From Streptomyces sp. NBC_01288 (GTDB lineage Bacteria; Actinomycetota; Actinomycetes; Streptomycetales; Streptomycetaceae): a DNA stretch of 64,000 bases. Below, in pieces: positions 34,049 to 41,589 of this stretch. Location: assembly GCF_035982055.1 (NCBI RefSeq), contig NZ_CP108427.1:5703001-5767000 (forward strand), in the 5' to 3' direction. Positions within the stretch are counted from its first letter, which is position 1. Each line of letters begins with the position of its first letter. The notes beneath the pieces are model-generated. The model ran no database searches. It had not been told where the DNA came from and worked only from the letters and a program-made list of their open reading frames with translations. The translations under genes and the position numbers were made by a program.

Positions 34049-34741
34049 TTAAGGGGCCAGCAGCTCCAGTTCCGCCGCCAGGTTGTAGCGTGCCGTGGCC
34101 TCCCACCGCGCGGCCCCGTACGGCGTCCTGAACAGCCGTGGCAGGTCGAGGAGTTGCCGCAGGATCGCCGAACGGCCGTCCCGGAAGGCGTCGTTGGGGA
34201 CGAAGTGGTACTCCTCGCGGACGGCGGCCGTGTAGGCGGCGTACGCCGACGGCGGCGCGGCCAGGATCGCGAGGTCCGCGTCGCACAGGACCTGGCCGTC
34301 GCGGTCGTCGTCGGCGGGGTCGTGCGTGACGGTGAGCCGGACCAGGCGGGCGACCTCGGCGGTCCTCGCCTCCGGCACGCCCGCCTCGGCCAGCGCCCGC
34401 TCGGCGAGCCGCGCGGACCGCTCCTCGTTCTCGGAACGGTCCGGGAGATACACCGCGTCGTGGAACCAGGCCGCGAGCCGTACGACGTCCGGGTCGTCGG
34501 CGTGCTTCTCCAGCACGTCGACGTGGTCGAGGACCGAGGTGAGGTGGGTGAGCGTGTGGTAGTGCCGCTGCGGCTCCTGCCAGCGGGCGAGGAGGTTCTC
34601 GGCGTACGGCGAGGGGTCCGGACAGGCGTCGGGACAGGCGTCGGGACCGCCGTCGGGTGTGCGTGCGGGTGCGGTGGCGGGCGTGCGGGCGCCTTCGAGG
34701 GCGCGGGTCCAGCGGGCGCGGAGGGCGTCGAGATCGGCCAT
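34049..34741 (-). CDS. HD-domain metal-dependent phosphohydrolase
   Basis: A 230-residue protein of the predicted HD-hydrolase group. HYHTLTHLTSVLDH and WFHDAVY supply the His and His-Asp metal ligands; DPADDDRDGQVLCDADLAIL carries further acidic ligands. A Pro/Asp/Cys-rich insertion (PDGGPDACPDACPDPSPY) with a short internal repeat lies near residue 30 and is probably a flexible expansion. Substrate unknown. The downstream neighbour is the DinB-GNAT gene. Confidence 0.75.
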   Translation of the reverse strand: MADLDALRARWTRALEGARTPATAPARTPDGGPDACPDACPDPSPYAENLLARWQEPQRHYHTLTHLTSVLDHVDVLEKHADDPDVVRLAAWFHDAVYLPDRSENEERSARLAERALAEAGVPEARTAEVARLVRLTVTHDPADDDRDGQVLCDADLAILAAPPSAYAAYTAAVREEYHFVPNDAFRDGRSAILRQLLDLPRLFRTPYGAARWEATARYNLAAELELLAP

Positions 34742-34785
34742 GCCCCTTATTTTCCTCCCGCGGCCGCGCCCCTAGCGTGGAACCC

Positions 34786-35469
34786 ATGACTTACGCCGAC
34801 ACAGCACACGAGGTACGTGACCCCGAACTGCCCGGCCGCCTCCTCACCACCGAGCGCGACGCCCTGATCCCGCTCCTCCGCTCCCGCCCCGACGAGGACT
34901 TCGCGCTGGCGACCCTCGCGTGTCCGGGCTGGACCGTACGGGACGTTCTCGCGCACTGCTCGGCCGCGCTGACGCGGGTGGTGGAGCGCCGGTTCGAGGA
35001 GGGCGTGTTCTCGCCGGCGGCCAACGACCGGGACATCGCCGAGCGGGCCGACTGGACGAACGCGCAGGTCGTCGACGAACTGGAGCGGGGCATGACCGAG
35101 GCGGGCGCGGCCATCGCCCGCACGCGCGGTGTGCTGGACATGGTCGCGCTCGGCGAGTGGGTGCACGCGGGTGACGTACGGGACGTCCTCGGCGTGCCCG
35201 GCGCCTATGGTGGCGAGGGGCTGTCCTCCGCTCTGACCCTTCTCGCCTTCGTGACCCGTCAGAAGAACCACCGGCCTCTGCACGCGGACCTCGACGACCT
35301 GGACGACCCCCTGCGCCTGGGCGACCTCTCGGGCGAGCTGACCCCGGCCCGCTACATCGGCGACGCGCCCACGCTCGTACGCCTGTACTCGGGACGGCCG
35401 GTCCCGGCCGGGGCGGGATACGAGTTGGCCGGCGCGGAACCGGCGGAGCTGAACATCTTCGGCGGCTGA
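34786..35469 (+). CDS. Mycothiol-dependent maleylpyruvate isomerase family protein
   Basis: A 227-residue DinB-fold protein (TIGR03083-like). The conserved core ACPGWTVRDVLAHCSAALTR contains a metal-ligand His, and a second is in GEWVHAGDVRDVLG. Members use mycothiol as cofactor or carry out unrelated thiol chemistry. TAGCGT lies nine bases before the ATG (leaderless). It is a distant relative of the first domain of the 32912-34009 protein, and is separated from it only by the HD gene. Confidence 0.75.
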   Translation: MTYADTAHEVRDPELPGRLLTTERDALIPLLRSRPDEDFALATLACPGWTVRDVLAHCSAALTRVVERRFEEGVFSPAANDRDIAERADWTNAQVVDELERGMTEAGAAIARTRGVLDMVALGEWVHAGDVRDVLGVPGAYGGEGLSSALTLLAFVTRQKNHRPLHADLDDLDDPLRLGDLSGELTPARYIGDAPTLVRLYSGRPVPAGAGYELAGAEPAELNIFGG

Positions 35470-35695
35470 CGTCTGGCCCGTGGCCGCCGCCTGTGGGGTG
35501 GGTGACGTCCGTCGGTGGCGACGCTCGTGGGGTGGCTGGCATCCGGCCGCCGGCCGACCCCTGTGCGGTGGGTGATGTCTGGTCGGCAGTCGACGCCCGT
35601 GCGGCCGCCAGCCCACGCCCGTGCGGTGGCTGGCACCCGGCCGGTTGTCGGTACCTGTGCGGCAGCCGGCGCCTGGTCGGCGGCGCGCGGTGACG
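35470..35695. repeat. Degenerate tandem array, about 35-bp units
   Basis: About six units of the type GTCTGGTCGGCAGTCGACGC followed by CCGTGCGGTGGCTGGC. They fill most of the 316 bp between the 34786 gene and cutC. The short remainder (35696-35785) holds the cutC promoter region. Confidence 0.55.
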
Positions 35696-35785
35696 GGGGT
35701 GATCTCGCGGCCCCCGGCCCTCCCGCGTACCCTGAGATTGGACTAGACCTGTAGCCGCTCCAGGGAACACGACGGAAGGGGTCCT

Positions 35786-36478
35786 ATGAGCACGCGTGCA
35801 GTCCTGGAGGTGATCGCCCTCGGCGCCGAGGACGCGGTCGCCGCCCAGGCCGGAGGCGCGGACCGTCTCGAACTGGTCACCGACATGGCGGCCGACGGAC
35901 TCACCCCGCCGGTGGAGACCTTCGCCGCGATCCGCGCCGCCGTCGACATCGACCTGCGCGTGATGCTGCGCCTCGCGGACGGGTTCGCCGCGGGTGACGT
36001 GGACCGGCTCGTCCGGGTCGCCGGGGAGCTGCGGACCGCCGGCGCCGACCAGTTCGTGCTCGGGTTCCTCGACCCGGACGGGTGCGTCGACCTGGACGCG
36101 GTGGAACGGGTCGTCGCCGAACTGGACGGCTGCGCCTGGACGTTCCACCGCGCGATCGACCGCGCCGCCGACCGCGACGCCCTGCGCAAACAACTCGCCG
36201 ACCTCCCGGGCCTGGACGCCTACCTCACCGCCGGTTCCGCGGACGGCGTCGACGACGGCCTCCCCACCCTGCTCCGCGAGGCGGCCCTGCGCGGCGAACC
36301 CGGCTACGAGCAGCGCATCCTGGTCGGCGGCGGCCTCCGCCTCGACCACGTACCGACCCTCCTCGCCGCCGGGGTCGACGCCTTCCACATCGGCGGAGCC
36401 GCCCGCCCCGAGGGCTGGGACCGGCCGGTGTCGACGGCAGCGGTGGGCGAGTGGCGGGCGGTGCTCGACGGAGCGTGA
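35786..36478 (+). CDS. cutC: CutC family protein
   Basis: A 230-residue TIM-barrel protein named for copper homeostasis, whose biochemical role is unclear. The family signatures are VIALGAEDAVAAQAGGADRL, ELVTDMAADGLTPP, FVLGFLDPDGCVD, WTFHRAIDRAADRDALRKQL and ILVGGGL near the end. The start MSTRAVLEV follows GGAAGGGG. The last 30 codons are partly duplicated just downstream. Confidence 0.88.
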   Translation: MSTRAVLEVIALGAEDAVAAQAGGADRLELVTDMAADGLTPPVETFAAIRAAVDIDLRVMLRLADGFAAGDVDRLVRVAGELRTAGADQFVLGFLDPDGCVDLDAVERVVAELDGCAWTFHRAIDRAADRDALRKQLADLPGLDAYLTAGSADGVDDGLPTLLREAALRGEPGYEQRILVGGGLRLDHVPTLLAAGVDAFHIGGAARPEGWDRPVSTAAVGEWRAVLDGA

Positions 36479-36539
36479 ATCGCCCGTTTAGCCGACTGCC
36501 CTTGTCGCCGACCGCCCTTTTCGCTCGGGTGGGTTGGGG

Positions 36540-36642
36540 CGGCACCGGCGCCATCGGTTCGGCCGCTCGGCCGGAGGGCTCGGAGCGGCCGGTGTCAGTG
36601 ACGGCGGTGGGCGAGTGGCGGGTCGTGCTCGACAGAGCCTGA
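36540..36642 (+). pseudogene. Duplicated 3' fragment of cutC
   Basis: The frame reads IGSAARPEGSERPVS, TAVGEWRVVLDRA and stop, against IGGAARPEGWDRPVS and TAAVGEWRAVLDGA in cutC. The non-coding bases after each stop are also alike, so about 165 bp of the gene end plus flank was tandemly duplicated and has since diverged. It has no start of its own. Confidence 0.75.
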
Positions 36643-36688
36643 CGTGTCCGTCTCGCTGACCGCTCCTGTCGCCGACCTCCCCTTCCCC

Positions 36689-38728
36689 TCAGGCGAGTTG
36701 GGGCGGCAGCGGAGCCGTGTGCGTGACGATCAGGCCCGACACCGCTCGGGTCAGGGACACGTACAGGCGCCGCAGGCCGGTACGTTCGTCCGGTTCGCCG
36801 TCGACCACGGCCTGCGGTTCGTCGAGGACCACGTAGTCGTACTCCAGGCCCTTCGCGAGCGACGCCGGGACCAGGGTCAGACGGGTCTCCACGGTCGTCT
36901 CCTCACCCGGGTCGATGTAGCCGATGCCCGCCGCGGTCAGGGCTTCCGCCAGCACCGGGATCCTGGCGTCGGCCGCGATCAGGCCCGTCGAACCCTCGTT
37001 GCGCAGCAACTCCTCGCAGGCCGCGACCACTTCGCCGGTGTCGACCGTTTCCCGGAGGTCGAAGAAGCCCGGGTTCTCACGGACGGAGGCGACAGGCGTG
37101 AGCCCGGGGGCGATGTGGGGGAGGAGTCGGGAGGCGTACGTGATGACGTCCGTCGGCACGCGGAAACCGGCCGTCAACTCCTCGATCACGCCGTCGGATT
37201 TGCCGAGGTGGGCCAGCGCCTCGTCCCAACTCCGGGTCGCCCAGGGCGTGGTGCCCTGCGCCAGATCGCCGAGGACGGTCGCGGAACCGGTGGTGCAGCG
37301 GCGGCCGACCGCCCGGTACTGCATCGGGGAGAGGTCCTGCGCCTCGTCGATCACCACATGCCCGAGCGAGTGCGTCCGCTGGACCAGGTCGGTCGCCTCG
37401 TCGATCAACACGGCATCCGGGGAAGACCACTTGGCGGCTTTCACGCTCCGCACGGCCTTCGCCCAGAGGATCGTCTTCTGCTCGTCCTCGTCGAGGATCC
37501 CGTCCGCGTGCGCGGCGAGGAAGTCCGCGTCGGTGAGCAGCCGCAGCACGAGCTTCGCGGGCTCGACCGGCGGCCACACCGCCTTGACGGCCGCCTTCAC
37601 CGCGGTGTTGCGGGCCACCGCGTCCTGAACCCGGTCGTCCGGCGCCTCCCCGGACCGCTCCATCTGCACCAGCACGACATGCGCGATGCGCTGCGGAAGC
37701 GCCTCGCGGGCGGCGCCGTAGCGGATGTCGCGGTCGAGCAACTCCCGCACGATCGCTTCGAGTTCGTACGCCGGGACCCGCCAGCGGCGCGAGCCGCGCA
37801 CGACCATCACCGGCTCGGTGGGGATGGTGACGTGCGAGTAGATGGCCCGGCGGAGAACCTCGGCCATGCGGGCGTCGCCCTTGATGACGGCGGCCGGTGC
37901 CTCGTCCGTGCCGCTCACCTCGACGTGCGCGACCAGGTCGTCGACCGTGCCCTGGCGGACCGTCAACTCGCCCAGCGCGGGCAGGACTTGCTCGATGTAG
38001 TGCAGGAAGGACTTGTTCGGCCCGATGACGAGGGTGCCGGTCCGGGCGAGCCGCTCGCGGTGGGCGTAGAGGAGGTACGCGACCCGGTGCAGACCGACGG
38101 CCGTCTTTCCGGTCCCCGGCCCGCCCTGCACACAGACCGTGCCGCCGAGTCCGGACCGTACGATCTCGTCCTGCTCGGGCTGGATGGTCGCGACGATGTC
38201 GCGCATCGGGCCCACGCGCGGGCGCTCGATCTCCTGCTGGAGCAGCTTGCTGGTGGCGGCCGCCTCGGCCGGGTCCATGAGGTGCTCGTCCTCGTACGCC
38301 GTGAGGTCGCCGCCCGTGTAACCGAAGCGGCGGCGCAGCGAGATGTCCAACGGGTCCTTCTTGGACGCCCGGTAGAACGGCTGCGAGACCGGCGCACGCC
38401 AGTCGATGACCATCGGGTCGCCGTCGGCGTCGTGCACATGCCGGCGCCCGATGTAGAACTGCTCGCCTTCCGCGCCCTCGGCCTGGTCGGCGCCGGGTGA
38501 GTGCAGGTAGTTCAGCCGCCCGAAGAACAGCGGGGTGTCGCTCAGGTCGGCCAGCGCCTTGATGCGGTCGTCGATCTGGCGGGAGAGGACCGCGGCGTTG
38601 ACCCAGTTCGCCGTGACGTCCTTGATGTCGAGCGACTCGACGTCCTCGCGCATGGCACGCAGCGCGGAACGGGAGGAGGCCAGGTGGGAGCGTTCGCGGA
38701 AGAGCGGATCGTCGGTGGGCGTGGACAA
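36689..38728 (-). CDS. helD: HelD-type RNA-polymerase-associated helicase
   Basis: UvrD-like superfamily 1 ATPase of 679 residues that in HelD/HelR proteins removes RNA polymerase from DNA or drugs from the polymerase. A coiled-coil-prone N-terminal arm precedes Walker A GGPGTGKT (202-209); VIDEAQDLSPMQYRAV is motif II, and LVPASLAKGLEYDYVVLDE and LYVSLTRA the late motifs. The length and N-terminal DPLFRERSHL arm fit actinobacterial HelD. No rifamycin-associated promoter element of the HelR class is obvious upstream, so I do not call it HelR. Confidence 0.85.
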   Translation of the reverse strand: MSTPTDDPLFRERSHLASSRSALRAMREDVESLDIKDVTANWVNAAVLSRQIDDRIKALADLSDTPLFFGRLNYLHSPGADQAEGAEGEQFYIGRRHVHDADGDPMVIDWRAPVSQPFYRASKKDPLDISLRRRFGYTGGDLTAYEDEHLMDPAEAAATSKLLQQEIERPRVGPMRDIVATIQPEQDEIVRSGLGGTVCVQGGPGTGKTAVGLHRVAYLLYAHRERLARTGTLVIGPNKSFLHYIEQVLPALGELTVRQGTVDDLVAHVEVSGTDEAPAAVIKGDARMAEVLRRAIYSHVTIPTEPVMVVRGSRRWRVPAYELEAIVRELLDRDIRYGAAREALPQRIAHVVLVQMERSGEAPDDRVQDAVARNTAVKAAVKAVWPPVEPAKLVLRLLTDADFLAAHADGILDEDEQKTILWAKAVRSVKAAKWSSPDAVLIDEATDLVQRTHSLGHVVIDEAQDLSPMQYRAVGRRCTTGSATVLGDLAQGTTPWATRSWDEALAHLGKSDGVIEELTAGFRVPTDVITYASRLLPHIAPGLTPVASVRENPGFFDLRETVDTGEVVAACEELLRNEGSTGLIAADARIPVLAEALTAAGIGYIDPGEETTVETRLTLVPASLAKGLEYDYVVLDEPQAVVDGEPDERTGLRRLYVSLTRAVSGLIVTHTAPLPPQLA

Positions 38729-39032
38729 GGGGGTGCCTCCGGAGGGCCTGCTGATGCGGCTGCTGGGTGTGTGCTCGGTGGGTACCGACCGGTTTCCGTC
38801 CGGGCGGTGGCACTCCCTGCGGGGAGGCGGGCAAGAGCGGAGATTCTAGAGCAGGGCAACTGGCGGAGGCGAACGATTTTACGGCCGCGTTGACGCCCGC
38901 GTGCGTGTCCCCTAGGGGACGACCCCTCCACCCAGGAGGGGAACGGGTCAGCCCGGAGGTGTACACGGGCGGCCCGGAGGTTGGCTCTCTGGACCGATGC
39001 CGACCTTATGTCCCAAGACGCACCATGGAGAC
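38729..39032. promoter_or_regulatory. Divergent non-coding gap with palindromes
   Basis: 304 bp without a gene. It contains the perfect palindrome GTCCCCTAGGGGAC (38907-38920), an adjoining hairpin CCCCTCC/GGAGGGG (38923-38941), and a direct repeat GCCCGGAGGT (twice, 38951-38990). These lie between the helD promoter and the small gene at 39033. Confidence 0.5.
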
Positions 39033-39215
39033 ATGAGCGCAGCAACCATCACCCCGGTCCCCGTCCGCCCGACCGGCGCCACACCGGCCACCGGCGGCAG
39101 CCACCCCCATCGCCTCGGCAATGCCCTCCGCGCGATAAAAGTGTTCGTGGGCGCCGCGTTCAGCGTGGTCGTCCTCGGCGAGTACGGCGAGGAAGCGGGC
39201 GTTCGCCGTAAGTGA
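39033..39215 (+). CDS. Small conserved Streptomyces protein (60 residues)
   Basis: Starts MSAATITPVPVRPTGATPA and ends LRAIKVFVGAAFSVVVLGEY followed by GEEAGVRRK. I recall the same C-terminal pattern in other Streptomyces, which supports a real gene. The short hydrophobic stretch VFVGAAFSVVVLG might associate with the membrane. Function unknown. A GGAG lies close to the ATG. Confidence 0.55.
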   Translation: MSAATITPVPVRPTGATPATGGSHPHRLGNALRAIKVFVGAAFSVVVLGEYGEEAGVRRK

Positions 39216-39273
39216 CCACCGGCTCCGCCCGCTTCACCCGCTCGTCCGCTTCACCCGCGCCGCACCGTGACGC

Positions 39274-40917
39274 TCAGTTCTCCGCGAGGATCTCGTCCGC
39301 GTCCATGATCCGGTAGGCGTACCCCTGTTCCGCGAGGAAGCGCTGGCGGTGGGCGGCGAAGTCCTGGTCGATCGTGTCGCGCGCGACGACCGAGTAGAAG
39401 TGGGCCTGGTGCCCGTCGGCCTTCGGCCGCAGCACGCGCCCGAGGCGCTGTGCCTCCTCCTGACGCGAGCCGAACGTCCCGGACACCTGGATGGCGACGG
39501 TGGCCTCCGGCAGGTCGATGGAGAAGTTCGCGACCTTGGAGACCACGAGCACGCTGATCTCCCCCTCGCGGAAGGCCCCGAAGAGCTTCTCGCGCTGCGC
39601 GTTGGAGGTCTCACCCTTGATCACGGGCGCGTTCAAGTGCTCGCCCAGCTCGTCGAGTTGGTCGATGTACTGCCCGATGACAAGGATCTGCTGACCGGCG
39701 AACCGGCGCACGATCGCCTCCGTGACCTTCCGCTTCGTCGCGGTGGTCGCACAGAAGCGGTACTTCTCCTCGGCCTCGGCGGTGGCGTACGCGAGCCGCT
39801 CGGACTCCGTGAGATTGACCCGCACCTCGACACAGTCGGCGGGCGCGATGTACCCCTGCGCCTCGATCTCCTTCCAGGGCGCGTCGAACCGCTTCGGCCC
39901 GATGAGGGAGAACACGTCCGACTCCCGGCCGTCCTCGCGCACGAGGGTCGCGGTCAGCCCGAGCCGCCGGCGCGCCTGGAGGTCGGCGGTGAACTTGAAG
40001 ACGGGAGCGGGCAGCAGATGCACCTCGTCGTAGAGGATGAGCCCCCAGTCGCGGGAGTCGAAGAGCTCCAGGTGCGGGTAGACACCCTTCCGCCGCGTCG
40101 TCAGCACCTGGTAGGTGGCGATGGTGACGGGCCGGATCTCCTTGCGCGTCCCGCTGTACTCGCCGATCTCCTCCTCGGTCAGCGAGGTCCGCTTGATCAG
40201 CTCGTGCTTCCACTGCCGGGCGGAGACGGTGTTGGTGACGAGGATCAGCGTGGTCGACTTGGCCTGCGCCATGGCCCCCGCGCCGACGAGGGTCTTCCCC
40301 GCCCCACAAGGCAGCACGACGACACCGCTGCCACCGTGCCAGAAGTTCTCCACGGCCTGCTTCTGGTAGGGCCGCAGCGCCCACCCGTCCTCGTCCAGTT
40401 CGATCGCGTGCGCCTCGCCGTCCACGTACCCGGCGAGGTCCTCGGCCGGCCAGCCCAGCTTCAGCAGCACCTGCTTGATCTGTCCGCGCTCGGAGGGGTG
40501 CACGGCGACCGTGTCGGGGTCGAGCCGGTTGCCGACGAGCGGGGCGACCCGCTTCGAGCGCAGGATCTCCTCCAGCACGGGCCGGTCGGTGGTCGTGAGC
40601 ACGAGCCCGTGAGCGGGGTGCTTGCTCAGGGTCAGGCGGCCGTAGCGGTCCATGGTCTCGGCGATGTCCACGAGCAGCGCGTGCGGCACCGGATACCGGC
40701 TGTACTCCACCAGCGCGTCCACGACCTGCTCGGCGTCGTGCCCGGCGGCCCGCGCGTTCCACAGCCCCAGCGGCGTCACCCGGTACGTGTGGATGTGCTC
40801 GGGCGCCCGCTCCAACTCGGCGAACGGCGCGATGGCGCGCCTGCACTCGTCTGCGCGCTCGTGATCGACCTCAAGGAGAAGGGTCTTGTCGGACTGGACG
40901 ATGAGGGGGCCATTCAC
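39274..40917 (-). CDS. XPB/Rad25-type DNA repair helicase
   Basis: Superfamily 2 helicase of 547 residues, the bacterial relative of eukaryotic XPB. An N-terminal damage-recognition-like region (about 1-170) precedes Walker A CGAGKT (204-209), the DEVH box (297-300), the RRRLGLTATLVREDGRE motif III region with the XPB RED loop, and late motifs FGSRQEEAQRLGRVLRPK. The GTG start at 40917 follows AAAGG. The likely role is DNA opening at lesions or promoters; in many actinobacteria it neighbours the helicase-associated protein seen here at 41590-44265. Confidence 0.88.
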   Translation of the reverse strand: MNGPLIVQSDKTLLLEVDHERADECRRAIAPFAELERAPEHIHTYRVTPLGLWNARAAGHDAEQVVDALVEYSRYPVPHALLVDIAETMDRYGRLTLSKHPAHGLVLTTTDRPVLEEILRSKRVAPLVGNRLDPDTVAVHPSERGQIKQVLLKLGWPAEDLAGYVDGEAHAIELDEDGWALRPYQKQAVENFWHGGSGVVVLPCGAGKTLVGAGAMAQAKSTTLILVTNTVSARQWKHELIKRTSLTEEEIGEYSGTRKEIRPVTIATYQVLTTRRKGVYPHLELFDSRDWGLILYDEVHLLPAPVFKFTADLQARRRLGLTATLVREDGRESDVFSLIGPKRFDAPWKEIEAQGYIAPADCVEVRVNLTESERLAYATAEAEEKYRFCATTATKRKVTEAIVRRFAGQQILVIGQYIDQLDELGEHLNAPVIKGETSNAQREKLFGAFREGEISVLVVSKVANFSIDLPEATVAIQVSGTFGSRQEEAQRLGRVLRPKADGHQAHFYSVVARDTIDQDFAAHRQRFLAEQGYAYRIMDADEILAEN

Positions 40918-41028
40918 GCGCGACTGCCTTTCTGCGGGGCTCGCCGGGCCTGGAGGACTCGGGGCGGCCAAACGTCCAGTGTGCACTATCGGCCGATGAT
41001 CACGGCGGCGCTCTGAGAGGGTGAGGCG

Positions 41029-41580
41029 ATGGGAGAGCTGGGGGTGGAGGCCATGGGAGAACTGAGGGTGGAGGCCATGGGAGAACTGGTGGACCGGGTC
41101 GACGAGCAGGACCGGGTGCTCGGGGTCGTGGACCGGGGAGAGGCCATCACGCACCACTGGCTGCACCGCGTCGCGACGATCGTGTGCCGGGACGAGGAGG
41201 GCCGCGTCCTGGTGCACCGGCGGGCGGCGGACATGTCCCGGTTCCCGGGGCAGTACAACTTCATGATCGGCGGCGGCGCCGAGGCCGGGGAGTCCTACGA
41301 GGAGGCGGCGGCCCGCGAACTCACCGAGGAACTCGGCGTGCGGGCACCGGTCCAATTCGCCTTCAAGTACCTGTGCCGGGGCGAGATCAGCCCGTACTGG
41401 CTCGGCGTCCACGACGCGGTCATCGGCACGGACATCACCCCCGACCCGGACGAGATCTCCTGGCACGCGTGGGTCACGGAGGCCGAGCTGCGGGAGATGG
41501 CCCGGCGCCCGACGTTCGTGGCGGACGCCGTCGAGGCGCTGGACCGCTACCTGAACCGGGACGCCCGACCCGCTGTCTGA
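41029..41580 (+). CDS. NUDIX hydrolase with a repeated N terminus
   Basis: Hydrolase of nucleoside diphosphate-X compounds, 183 residues from the first ATG. The NUDIX box GGGAEAGESYEEAAARELTE followed by ELG is complete. The first 24 codons are a tandem repeat: MGELGVEA, MGELRVEA, MGELVDRV. Each unit starts with ATG and ends with GGTGGAGGCC, a ribosome-binding sequence for the next. Starts at 41029, 41053 and 41077 are therefore all possible; the last yields the usual family length. It is divergent from the XPB helicase. Confidence 0.85.
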   Translation: MGELGVEAMGELRVEAMGELVDRVDEQDRVLGVVDRGEAITHHWLHRVATIVCRDEEGRVLVHRRAADMSRFPGQYNFMIGGGAEAGESYEEAAARELTEELGVRAPVQFAFKYLCRGEISPYWLGVHDAVIGTDITPDPDEISWHAWVTEAELREMARRPTFVADAVEALDRYLNRDARPAV

Positions 41581-41589
41581 CCCGGGACC

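Noticed and set aside
36644..38500. A long plus-strand open frame opposite helD
   Set aside because: Its composition is that of an antisense shadow (Arg/His/Val/Asp-rich, no domain) and the helD frame explains the third-position GC pattern.
38729..39032. A rifamycin-associated element upstream of the helD gene (which would make it HelR)
   Set aside because: No inverted repeat of the described type is visible; only GTCCCCTAGGGGAC and a CCCCTCC hairpin are seen.
39349..41016. A 555-residue plus-strand open frame opposite the XPB helicase
   Set aside because: Antisense shadow of the helicase gene; repetitive Asp/Glu/Val/His composition and no recognised motif.
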